NCBI GenBank assembly: GCA_947173895.1
Contig: CAMWGU010000014.1
Location: 1 to 59,890, forward strand
Length of the DNA stretch: 59,890 nt
DNA from: an uncultured Bacteroides sp.
GTDB taxonomy: Bacteria > Bacteroidota > Bacteroidia > Bacteroidales > Bacteroidaceae
Reading direction: 5' to 3'
Part shown: piece after piece, positions 18,616 through 28,207 of the stretch
How positions within the stretch are numbered: the first letter of the stretch is position 1
Layout of the letters: each line of letters starts with the position of its first letter
Notes under the pieces: model-generated
Database searches by the model: none
Told to the model about the DNA's origin: nothing
Seen by the model: the letters and a program-made list of their open reading frames with translations, nothing else
Position numbers and translations under genes: made by a program

Positions 18616-18978
18616 ATGAGACGATTAACAGCAAAGGAAGAAGAGATCATGAATATTTTTTGGAAGCACGGACCGATGTTTATTCGGGAAATGCTGGCTT
18701 TTTATGAGGATCCGAAGCCTCACTATAATACTGTTGCCACTTTGGTAAAACTGATGGTGGAAAAGGGGTTTGTTACTTTTCGGGCTTTCGGGAACAGTTA
18801 TCAATATAGTGCGGTTGTGACCGAAAAAGAATATAAAGGTTCTGCATTGGCCGATGTTATTTCGCAGTATTATAACAGTTCTTATACTAAAGTTGTGTCT
18901 CAGTTTATAGAAGAGGAAAAGATGGACTTAGATGAATTGAAGGCGCTTATAGCAGAAATCGAAGAAAAACAAAAATAA
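18616..18978 (+). CDS. BlaI/MecI/CopY family transcriptional repressor
   Basis: A 120-residue winged-helix repressor: N-terminal MRRLTAKEEEIMNIFW and YNTVATLVKLMVEKGFV form the DNA-binding helices, and the C-terminal half is the dimerisation helix with the usual KGSALADVISQYYN. Members are inactivated by proteolysis triggered by a partner membrane peptidase. The partner M56 peptidase gene begins 13 bp downstream. Twin dyads in front of this gene are likely its operators. No beta-lactamase gene is present here, so the target is unlikely to be classic resistance. Confidence 0.9.
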   Translation: MRRLTAKEEEIMNIFWKHGPMFIREMLAFYEDPKPHYNTVATLVKLMVEKGFVTFRAFGNSYQYSAVVTEKEYKGSALADVISQYYNSSYTKVVSQFIEEEKMDLDELKALIAEIEEKQK

Positions 18979-18991
18979 ATCTAACCGAGTG

Positions 18992-20605
18992 ATGGTAACC
19001 TTTTTGACTTACATACTGAAAAGCAGTTTTTGTCTCTCCTTATTTTATGTGTTTTATAGGATATGGTTTAGGGGGACCACTCATTTTCGTTTCAACCGCA
19101 GGGTGTTACTTGGTGGAATGGCAGTATGCTTGTTGCTTCCGTTGACGCGCATCACTCTAGATGAAGAGTTGCCTGTACACCGTTCGTTGCGGATGCTGGA
19201 CGAGGCGTTGATTACCTTGTCTTTGCCGGAAGCGGATCATATTGTTGCGGATGCGGACAAGGTGGTGTCGGGAGAAAATGCACCGGTAGGCATTAGAAAA
19301 ATGTTTTGCCTTCTTCCGGCTGTTTATGGAGGCGGATGTGTCGTTGTGTTCTTTTCATTTCTGATGGCTTATGTCCGTATGTGGAGGTTGATGAAGGAGG
19401 CGGATGTCCGAAAAGACGGGAAGGTGACTTGGCTGGTTACGGACGGAAAGATAAACCCGTTCAGCTGGGGACGTTACATTGTGATGAACCGTGATGACTA
19501 TGTGGAAAGGCCACTGATACGTTTGCACGAACGTATGCACGTTTGCCATCGTCATTCGTGGGATAATTTTTTTATGCAATTGTTGCAAATCTTTCACTGG
19601 TTCAACCCTGTGGTGTGGCTGTGGAGGAAAGAATTGTACGATCTTCATGAGTATCAGGTCGATCGTGAAGTACTCAATCAAGGCATCGATGCTAAAATAT
19701 ATCAATTATTATTGGTGAAGAAAGCCGTAGGCGCAAGGCTCTACTCTATGGCTAGCGGCTTTAATCACTGTTCAATTAAAAAACGTATTGTTATGATGAA
19801 AAAAAGAAAAACTCCTAGATGGAAGCGCCTGTATCTCTTGCTGGCGTTTCCGGTAGTGGCAGGGGTGATATTTGTATTTGCCCGGCCCGAAGTGAATGAC
19901 ACCTTGCAGATGGTAGTTGCCCGGCAGGTTGCAGTGTCTGATACCAACTTGGTGGATTTGTCGGTTTCGGCAGCCGATTATCAGGTATTTGCCGATGAAT
20001 GTGTGGCATTTGATTTGTTTGTCAACCAACATAACCAGATGCTCTTTGGTGTTTCTTCGATCATGGATAAGGTGACGCCAGACGATATGGCGGGCATCAT
20101 ATCGAAGCGGTTAGCGTCTGTTTTTGTCTCATGCTATGACAAGAACGGGGAGGTGCCGGAGATAGTGGTTCGCATTACGGCCGACCGCAACTCGAAGATG
20201 GGATTTGTTTTCGATGCCAAGCATCGGGTGATCTGTGCGTATGAACAGGCTCTGATGAAATTGGCCGGGAAATATCCTTCCGAATTGTTACGCCGGAGCC
20301 TTGCCGCCCGCGTCTCTTATGAAGAACCTCGTGCTTATGCCAAGCCGGTGCCGGCCGGAGTGTACGATAAAAACCTACGTTTGGGTGAAGGCATCCGTGT
20401 CGCCTTGTTCTCTGGTGAGAAGCAGAGGGCGGAACTTGCCGAATTCACTTTGCAGGAACTGGAGGAGGTGCTTGCCGGAATAGATTGTTCTCGGGACGAG
20501 CTGACTGTCGGGCTAAGATTGTCGAAGGATACACCGGAAGGAGTGTTGCACGACATCAAGCAGGTATTGCGGAAGTATTTGCTGAAAGTGGATATAGTGC
20601 ACTAG
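18992..20605 (+). CDS. M56 family (BlaR1-like) membrane peptidase sensor
   Basis: A 537-residue integral membrane zinc peptidase. Two N-terminal membrane segments, another near 110-128, the zinc site HERMH (about 179-183) with third ligand Glu about 220 in LHEYQVDRE, and a fourth hydrophobic segment about 287-303 (LLLAFPVVAGVIFVFA). The remaining 230 residues are a periplasmic domain, not a penicillin-binding sensor: no SxxK-type transpeptidase motif is seen. Its end (ELTVGLRLSKDTPEGVLHDI) recalls the periplasmic domain of ExbD-like proteins. ATG at 18992 is preferred over the adjoining GTG. It pairs with the BlaI-type repressor. Confidence 0.85.
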   Translation: MVTFLTYILKSSFCLSLFYVFYRIWFRGTTHFRFNRRVLLGGMAVCLLLPLTRITLDEELPVHRSLRMLDEALITLSLPEADHIVADADKVVSGENAPVGIRKMFCLLPAVYGGGCVVVFFSFLMAYVRMWRLMKEADVRKDGKVTWLVTDGKINPFSWGRYIVMNRDDYVERPLIRLHERMHVCHRHSWDNFFMQLLQIFHWFNPVVWLWRKELYDLHEYQVDREVLNQGIDAKIYQLLLVKKAVGARLYSMASGFNHCSIKKRIVMMKKRKTPRWKRLYLLLAFPVVAGVIFVFARPEVNDTLQMVVARQVAVSDTNLVDLSVSAADYQVFADECVAFDLFVNQHNQMLFGVSSIMDKVTPDDMAGIISKRLASVFVSCYDKNGEVPEIVVRITADRNSKMGFVFDAKHRVICAYEQALMKLAGKYPSELLRRSLAARVSYEEPRAYAKPVPAGVYDKNLRLGEGIRVALFSGEKQRAELAEFTLQELEEVLAGIDCSRDELTVGLRLSKDTPEGVLHDIKQVLRKYLLKVDIVH

Positions 20606-20818
20606 TCTTCAAGCGCTAAAAAATACTTGGTTCGTGAAGCATTCGTGACGGATGCAATGATACGAAAGCGTATTGGGGAGTCGGCTGCGGGCAGGAAGCA
20701 CTTATAGGGTGATAGATAAGAACTGTGCCGATTCCTTAAAATGAATTTTTAAGTTAGTAACGCGTTGATTATTAGCGTGTAGTGTGAGCGTTATATATAA
20801 TAATAATCATGATGAAAT
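20606..20818. other. Intergenic DNA without recognisable gene
   Basis: First part of the ~500-bp gap between the M56 gene and guaB. I see no ORF, hairpin terminator or promoter of note before the palindrome element. Confidence 0.5.
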
Positions 20819-20922
20819 GCCCGTACGGTCGCGTCGAAAAACACGTACGTACGTGTGAGCCTTCGCGGCCGTATGTGTAGGCCTACACGTACGTATGTGT
20901 AAGCCCACACGTACGTACGTGT
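20819..20922 (-). repeat. 82-bp tetra-palindrome element, copy 2 (with a possible fifth unit)
   Basis: 16-bp units begin at 20841, 20863, 20885 and 20907 (exact 22-bp period). The reverse complement of 20841-20922 matches 9377-9458 with one base difference (GGCCGCG versus GGTCGCG). The outer units are the perfect palindrome ACACGTACGTACGTGT. An additional unit, GCCCGTACGGTCGCGT at 20819-20834, sits exactly one period upstream and agrees with unit 3 of copy 1 at 12 of 16 positions. Flanks outside the element are unrelated to those of copy 1. Confidence 0.88.
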
Positions 20923-21055
20923 AAAATGCCGTGTTCAGAGCCATGAAACAATCGCCTCAAATGCACCAATCAAAGGGGTGAAAAGTGGGACGCAGAAGCC
21001 GGTGTGTCGAATTGAAATTTCTCTAAAAAAACAGCCAATCCTTTTCCCGTATTGA

Positions 21056-22579
<1,524 letters not shown>

Positions 22580-22592
22580 AAACTGTTCAGTG

Positions 22593-23930
22593 ATGCCGCA
22601 TAGAATGGTCGGTATGTTGTTGCTTCTCCTTGTGTCCGTGTCAAGTATGCGGGCGCAAGGAGAAGTTGTGTTATCTGTTGGAGGCGAACCGGTGATGCGT
22701 TCCGAGTTCGAGTATTATTTTCGGAAGTCCACTCATCGGACTCCAGACTCCTTTTTGCCTTCCTTCATTGATTACAAACTGAAAGTGCGCTATGCGTGCG
22801 ATGCGGGTATGGATACCTTGCCGGCTTTTCGCACTCAGATGGCTTGGTATCACGGCAAGCTGCTGAGAGCTTACCGGGCAGACTCCGGACTGGAGGAACA
22901 GGAGGCACGCCGGCTGTATTTGCAGGGGGAACGTCGATTACAGGGAAGCGGCTGGATACGGATTGCCCATATCAGTAAATACCTTTCTCAGCATGCAGGC
23001 CATCGGGAGGAGCAAGAGGCTAGAAGATTGATGGATTCGGTCTATACAGCTTTGCAGGAGGGAGCGGATTTTGCTGTCTTGGCCGCCCGTTGTTCGGATG
23101 ATACAGGTTGTAAGGATCAAGGAGGGCTGTTGCCATGGATGCCTGTGAATAACAATATGCAGGAGTGGATAGATCGGTTGGCATCGTTGAAGAAAGAACG
23201 CTTCTCGGCTCCTTTTTACTCGCCGATGGGCATTCATATTGTGAAATGGGTGGATCGCAAGCCGGAACTTACCTTTGAGGAAAAGCGCGGCAGGTTGATA
23301 GATTATTTGGAACGCTGTGGCAATCAGCAGTGGAAAGAATTGTCTGACGGGCAGAAGGACAGCCTGGAGTTTCGGGTACAAGAAGTGCATGACGGATTGC
23401 TTGCCGCCTGTGTGTCGCAGAAATATCAACCGGGCGATGTGTCTTGGAGTGAGGCCGATCTGGAACATTTCTTCAAGCAACATCAATCGGATTATGCTTG
23501 GGATTTGCCACATTATCGGGGAGCGGTGATACATTGTAAGGATAAGAAGGTTGCTTCTGCCGTAAAGAAATTGCTGAAAAAGAAGCCGCTATCTCAATGG
23601 GAGGAAACGGTTCTCGGATTGGCCGGCCACACAGGTTCGCCACGAGTGCGTATCGAAGCGGGTATTTTTAGGATAGGAAGCAATGCGTATGTGGATAAAT
23701 TGGTCTTCCGATGTGGAGAGTTCCAGTCCGATCCGGATTTTCCCTATACGTTTGTAATGGGGAAGAAGCTGAAAAACGGACCTGATAGCTATGAGGATGT
23801 GAGAGATGCGGTGATAAGAAACTATCGGATGGTTTACGAAGATGCTTGGCTGAAAGAGTTGAAACGGAAATATAAGGTTGAAATAAACCAAGAGGTTTTA
23901 AAAACAGTTAATAATAACGGAAGTAATTAA
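22593..23930 (+). CDS. Parvulin-type peptidyl-prolyl isomerase, SurA-like (first of three)
   Basis: A 445-residue exported protein: signal peptide (LLLLLVSVSSMRAQG), a SurA-N-like segment (GEPVMRSEFEYYF) and one parvulin (PpiC) domain at about 130-235, seen in WIRIAHISKY, ARCSDDTGCKDQGGLLPW and FSAPFYSPMGIHIVKW. The C-terminal half has no clear second rotamase domain. It probably assists folding of outer-membrane proteins in the periplasm. ATG 22593 is chosen over the GTG at 22548, which overlaps guaB. It is followed by two more SurA-like genes. Confidence 0.87.
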   Translation: MPHRMVGMLLLLLVSVSSMRAQGEVVLSVGGEPVMRSEFEYYFRKSTHRTPDSFLPSFIDYKLKVRYACDAGMDTLPAFRTQMAWYHGKLLRAYRADSGLEEQEARRLYLQGERRLQGSGWIRIAHISKYLSQHAGHREEQEARRLMDSVYTALQEGADFAVLAARCSDDTGCKDQGGLLPWMPVNNNMQEWIDRLASLKKERFSAPFYSPMGIHIVKWVDRKPELTFEEKRGRLIDYLERCGNQQWKELSDGQKDSLEFRVQEVHDGLLAACVSQKYQPGDVSWSEADLEHFFKQHQSDYAWDLPHYRGAVIHCKDKKVASAVKKLLKKKPLSQWEETVLGLAGHTGSPRVRIEAGIFRIGSNAYVDKLVFRCGEFQSDPDFPYTFVMGKKLKNGPDSYEDVRDAVIRNYRMVYEDAWLKELKRKYKVEINQEVLKTVNNNGSN

Positions 23931-23966
23931 TTATTGCAGTATCTTCGTTCACTATTTTAAAGTTAT

Positions 23967-24839
23967 ATGAATATTGTAAAAGACTGGGGATTGTTGCTTG
24001 TTATAGCAGGTGTTTTTTCGGGATGTAGCCAAGAGCACGACCACAAGGGGAAGACTCCTTTAGTGGAAGTGGCTGGTGAATATCTTTATAAAGAAGATCT
24101 GCAGGCCGCGCTTCCTTTTCATACTTCAAAGGATGATAGTGTTTTGTTTGCCGAACACTACATAAAGAACTGGGTGGAAGATGTGTTGTTTTTTGAAAAA
24201 GCGGAGGGAAACATTCCAGATAATGCCAAGATAGCCAGATTGGTAGAGAACTACCGTCGGGCGTTGATTATGCATACATATCAGGAAGAGTTGATCAACC
24301 AAAAGCTGGCGAATGAGATAAGTGAGGAGGAAATCAGTGCTTATTACGAAAAGAATAAGGAATTGTTTCATACGGAGCATCCGTTTGTGAAAGGCTTGTT
24401 GATCAAAGTGCCTCTTCAGTCACCGAACTTGGCTAGTGTACGCAATTGGTATAAGAAAAACACACGTGATGCTATTGAAAATCTGGAGAAATACAGTTTG
24501 AGCAACGCAGTGAACTATGATTATTTTTATGACCGCTGGTTGCCGTTGTCTGATGTAGCTGCCAAGATTCCATTGAAAGAACTGGACGCTGATGAGAATT
24601 ACTTGGACAAGAACCGGAATGTGGAAGTAAAAGACACTGCGTTCTGTTATTTTCTGCATGTGGAAGATTTTTTGGGAAGGAACAAGCAACGGCCGCTGGA
24701 CTTTGCTAGAAAAGAGATAAAGGAGATTTTAATAAATCTGAAGCGGGTAGAATTTGTAAACAAGATTAAAGAAGAATTGTACCAACGTGCTTCAGATAGG
24801 AATAAGATTAATTACTATTATTTGAATTCAAATGAATAA
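23967..24839 (+). CDS. SurA-N-like lipoprotein (second of three)
   Basis: A 290-residue lipoprotein (lipobox VFSGC near residue 20). After the Cys it has the SurA N-terminal pattern (VEVAGEYLYKEDLQAALP) and the long helical chaperone segment with SEEEISAYYEKNKELF. A recognisable parvulin catalytic domain is missing, so it is likely a chaperone without isomerase activity, tethered to a membrane. It overlaps the next surA-like gene by 8 bp, showing translational coupling. Confidence 0.8.
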   Translation: MNIVKDWGLLLVIAGVFSGCSQEHDHKGKTPLVEVAGEYLYKEDLQAALPFHTSKDDSVLFAEHYIKNWVEDVLFFEKAEGNIPDNAKIARLVENYRRALIMHTYQEELINQKLANEISEEEISAYYEKNKELFHTEHPFVKGLLIKVPLQSPNLASVRNWYKKNTRDAIENLEKYSLSNAVNYDYFYDRWLPLSDVAAKIPLKELDADENYLDKNRNVEVKDTAFCYFLHVEDFLGRNKQRPLDFARKEIKEILINLKRVEFVNKIKEELYQRASDRNKINYYYLNSNE

Positions 24840-26202
24840 GTTGATGTGTATCAAAGTTTATGTACTGGCGCTGATGTTGTTTGCTGTTATTGCCACATAC
24901 GGCCAGGACAATGTGATAGACGAGGTCGTATGGGTGGTGGGCGATGAAGCCATCCTGAAATCGGATGTGGAAAATGAGCGTCTGAATGCCCAATATGAGG
25001 GACGCAGGTTCGATGGCGATCCGTATTGTGTAATACCTGAACAGCTTGCCATCCAGAAATTGTTTCTCCATCAGGCGGCTATTGATAGTATTGAGGTTTC
25101 TGAACAAGAGATTATCAGCGATGTGGAGAGACGAACCAACTGGCTGATTGACGAAATTGGTTCTAAGGAAAAAGTGGAGGAATATTATAACAAGACTTCT
25201 ACTCAGATACGCGAGATGCTCCGCGAGAACATACGTGACGGAAAGATGGTGCAGAAGATGCAACAGAAGATTGTGGGGGATATCAAGATCACTCCGGCCG
25301 AGGTACGCCGTTATTTCAAGGATCTTCCCATGGATAGTATTCCTTTTATTCCCACTCAGGTGGAAGTACAGATAATTACTATGGAACCTAAAATTCCGCA
25401 AGAGGAAATTGAACGTGTGAAAAAGACCTTGCGCGACTATACGGAACGTGTCAATTCGGGTGATATTTCTTTCTCTTTGTTGGCCAAAATGTATTCGGAA
25501 GATCCAGGGTCTGCACGAAGGGGAGGAGAGTATGGATTTACAGGAAAAGCTGAGTTGACTCCTGAATTTGCTAATGTGATATTCAACATGAACGATCCGT
25601 CTAAGATTTCGAAGGTGTTTGAAACGGAGTATGGTTTCCATATTGCCCAACTGATAGAGAAGCGTGGCGACCGTGTGAGTTATCGTCATATTTTGCTGAA
25701 ACCGAAGGTGGACGAGAAAGACCTGGAAGCTGCTTTATTGCGTTTGGATTCTATTGCTAATGATATCCGCAGTGAAAAATTTACTTTTGATGATGCAGCT
25801 ACTTTTCTTTCACAAGATAAGGAGACTCGGAACAATCACGGATTGATGGCGAATCCACAGACCGGTACGGCGCGTTTTGAAATGCAACAGTTGGCAATGG
25901 TATCGCAGGAGGCTGCCAAGATGGTGGAAAACATGAATGTGGGCGAGATTTCCAAACCGTTTATAATGATCAATACTAAAGGGAAAGAAGTGTGTGCTAT
26001 TGTGAAATTGAAAACCCGTATTAACGGACATAAGGCTACTATATCGGAGGATTATCAACGCCTGAAAGGTATTGTGACGGAAAAGCGCAGCGAAGAGAAA
26101 CTTGATAAGTGGATAAAAGAAAAACAGAAGCATACCTATGTGCGCATTAATGAAAAGTGGCAACAATGTGATTTCAAATATCCAGGTTGGGTAAAGAAAT
26201 AA
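24832..26202 (+). CDS. SurA-type periplasmic peptidyl-prolyl isomerase (third of three)
   Basis: A 456-residue SurA homologue: signal peptide ending near TYGQ, SurA-N domain (VVWVVGDEAILKSDVENER, then a helical core), a first parvulin domain (about 178-285, with YSEDPGSARRGGEYGF and FETEYGFHIAQLI) and a second one (about 286-390, VSYRHILLKPKVDEKD and FLSQDKETRNNHGLM). SurA escorts beta-barrel proteins to the BAM machine. The three-gene series next to an OstA-like gene marks an outer-membrane assembly operon. Confidence 0.92.
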   Translation: MNKLMCIKVYVLALMLFAVIATYGQDNVIDEVVWVVGDEAILKSDVENERLNAQYEGRRFDGDPYCVIPEQLAIQKLFLHQAAIDSIEVSEQEIISDVERRTNWLIDEIGSKEKVEEYYNKTSTQIREMLRENIRDGKMVQKMQQKIVGDIKITPAEVRRYFKDLPMDSIPFIPTQVEVQIITMEPKIPQEEIERVKKTLRDYTERVNSGDISFSLLAKMYSEDPGSARRGGEYGFTGKAELTPEFANVIFNMNDPSKISKVFETEYGFHIAQLIEKRGDRVSYRHILLKPKVDEKDLEAALLRLDSIANDIRSEKFTFDDAATFLSQDKETRNNHGLMANPQTGTARFEMQQLAMVSQEAAKMVENMNVGEISKPFIMINTKGKEVCAIVKLKTRINGHKATISEDYQRLKGIVTEKRSEEKLDKWIKEKQKHTYVRINEKWQQCDFKYPGWVKK

Positions 26203-26221
26203 TAGATAGAGTATAAAATAT

Positions 26222-27889
26222 ATGCTTGGAAAAAAAAAGAATAAAAACTCTTTAGGCAGGCATAGGATACTTACTGCAAGTATCCTGTGCCTGTTTGGCT
26301 TTTGCTTGTTGGCCCAGGTGAGGCCGGCCGGAAAAGGAGGGCAAAAACCAGCTAAGAGCAAGGTGTATCTGTTGCACTCGGATGTGTTGAAGAAAAGTCA
26401 GCAGCATCCAGATCCGGATGCTCAGATTCTGATAGGAAATGTCGCGTTTCGCCACGATAGTATTTATATGTATTGTGATAGTGCCTGTTTTTATGAAAAG
26501 ACAAATTCGCTGGAGGCTTTTGATAATGTAAAGATGGTGCAGGGAGATACGTTGTTCTTGTATGGCGACTATTTGTTTTATGATGGGAATACCCAGATTG
26601 CTCAAGTTCGTTATAACGTAAAGATGGAAAACAAGAACACAACTTTGCTGACGGACAGTCTGAACTATGACCGTATTGCTAATTTGGGATATTATTTTGA
26701 AGGCGGAACATTGATGGATGAGGAAAATGTGCTGACCTCAGAATGGGGAGAGTACAGTCCGGCTACCAAGGTTTCTGTATTTAATTATGATGTAAAGCTG
26801 GTTAATCCCAAATTTACACTGACTTCGGACACGTTGGGATATAGTACAGCAACCAAGATTGCCAATATTCTTGGGCCGTCTGACATTGTCAGTGACGCAA
26901 ACCATATTTATTCCGAACGGGGCTTTTATCATACTCAATTGGGACAGGCTGAACTGTTAGAACGCTCTGTCCTGACTAATGAAGGAAAACGTCTGACGGG
27001 CGATAGCCTGTTTTACGATCGGGTGAAAGGATATGGAGAGGCTTTTGACCATGTGATGATGGCAGATACAGTGAATAAGAACATGCTGACTGGTGATTAT
27101 TGTTATTACAACGAATTGACGAAGTACGCTTTTGCTACCCAAAAAGCTGTGGCGGTAGACTATTCACAGGGTGATAGCTTATTTATGCATGCTGATACAT
27201 TGCAGATGTATACTTATTACTTGAATACCGATTCTATGTTCAGGGAGACAAGGGCCTACCACAAGGTGCGTATATTTCGTACAGATGTTCAGGGAGTATG
27301 TGATTCATTGGTCTTTTCTTCTAAAGACAGTTGCCTGACTATGTATGACGATCCTATATTGTGGAATAACAACCAGCAGTTGTTGGGAGAGAAAATTATG
27401 GTTTACATGAATGATAGCACGATAGATTGGGTGCATATTCAGAATCAAGCTTTGTCTGTGGAGCGTTTGGATTCTATCAGCTATAATCAGGTGACGGGAA
27501 AAGAAATGAAAGCTTGGTTTGAGAGAGGAGAAATGCGTAAGGTTGATGTGATTGGCTCGGTTCGTTTGATTTATTATCCGATGGAGCGTGACAGTACGTT
27601 GATTGGGATGAATGTCTCGGAAACCAGTTTACTGAACATCTTTTTAGAGAACCGGAAGATGAAGAAAATGATCATGAGTCCAAAGTCGAACGGTACACTA
27701 TATCCGATGCTGCAGCGTCCGTCCGAGAAGATGAAATTGGATAATTTCTCATGGTTCGATTATATTCGACCTCTTGATAAGGAGGATATCTTTAATTGGC
27801 GAGGAAAAAAGGCAGGACAAGAGTTGAAGAAGAGCAATCGAAGTGCTATTCCTTTGCCGAATCATGATTTATTTAATAAAAAGAAGTAG
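26222..27889 (+). CDS. OstA-like (LptA/LptD N-domain) exported protein
   Basis: A 555-residue protein with a signal peptide (ILTASILCLFGFCLLAQ) and a repetitive beta-rich body whose repeats (GDSLFYDRVKGYGEAF, GDTLFLYGDYLFYDG, LTGDYCYYNELTKYA) match the OstA/LptA beta-jellyroll fold that binds lipopolysaccharide. In Bacteroidota such OstA-like proteins are found next to SurA genes and probably help LPS transit the periplasm. A 16-bp perfect hairpin lies inside codons 12-24, in the signal-peptide coding part. It starts 20 bp after the surA-like gene. Confidence 0.82.
   Translation: MLGKKKNKNSLGRHRILTASILCLFGFCLLAQVRPAGKGGQKPAKSKVYLLHSDVLKKSQQHPDPDAQILIGNVAFRHDSIYMYCDSACFYEKTNSLEAFDNVKMVQGDTLFLYGDYLFYDGNTQIAQVRYNVKMENKNTTLLTDSLNYDRIANLGYYFEGGTLMDEENVLTSEWGEYSPATKVSVFNYDVKLVNPKFTLTSDTLGYSTATKIANILGPSDIVSDANHIYSERGFYHTQLGQAELLERSVLTNEGKRLTGDSLFYDRVKGYGEAFDHVMMADTVNKNMLTGDYCYYNELTKYAFATQKAVAVDYSQGDSLFMHADTLQMYTYYLNTDSMFRETRAYHKVRIFRTDVQGVCDSLVFSSKDSCLTMYDDPILWNNNQQLLGEKIMVYMNDSTIDWVHIQNQALSVERLDSISYNQVTGKEMKAWFERGEMRKVDVIGSVRLIYYPMERDSTLIGMNVSETSLLNIFLENRKMKKMIMSPKSNGTLYPMLQRPSEKMKLDNFSWFDYIRPLDKEDIFNWRGKKAGQELKKSNRSAIPLPNHDLFNKKK
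26257..26293 (+). repeat. Strong inverted repeat inside the ostA-like signal-peptide region
   Basis: CAGGCATAGGATACTT (26257-26272) and AAGTATCCTGTGCCTG (26278-26293) pair over 16 positions (one GU wobble) around a 5-nt loop ACTGC. There is no T run. In mRNA this would form a very stable hairpin about 35 nt after the start codon. Confidence 0.85.
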
Positions 27890-27891
27890 CT

Positions 27892-28188
27892 ATGGGAATG
27901 TTTAAAATGGAAAAGCCTCGTCGTTTCAACCACCAGTATATCTATGTGGATGAACGTAAAGAGAAATTGCAGAAAATGGAGGAGAGTGCCAAACGTGATT
28001 TAGGCATGCTTCCTCCAAAAGAATTTACTCCGGAAGATATCCGTGGTAAATTTGTTGAAGGTACCAAGCATTTAAAACGAAGAAAAGAAAGTGGACGTAA
28101 GCCTATGACTTATGGAGCTTTGTTTGTGTCCATATTGGTATTGCTGTATATCTTGCATTATCTGGTGACTGGAGAATTTACTTTTTAA
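27892..28188 (+). CDS. Small conserved membrane protein of unknown function
   Basis: A 98-residue protein: basic, charged N-terminal two thirds ([22 protein letters not shown]) and one C-terminal membrane segment (about 73-92, [19 protein letters not shown]). I do not recognise a family beyond a general resemblance to small Bacteroidota proteins found before mutL. It begins 3 bp after the ostA-like stop and mutL follows after 19 bp, so it is a member of the operon. Confidence 0.75.
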   Translation: MGMFKMEKPRRFNHQYIYVDERKEKLQKMEESAKRDLGMLPPKEFTPEDIRGKFVEGTKHLKRRKESGRKPMTYGALFVSILVLLYILHYLVTGEFTF

Positions 28189-28207
28189 CGAAGCAAGTTA
28201 CAATAAT

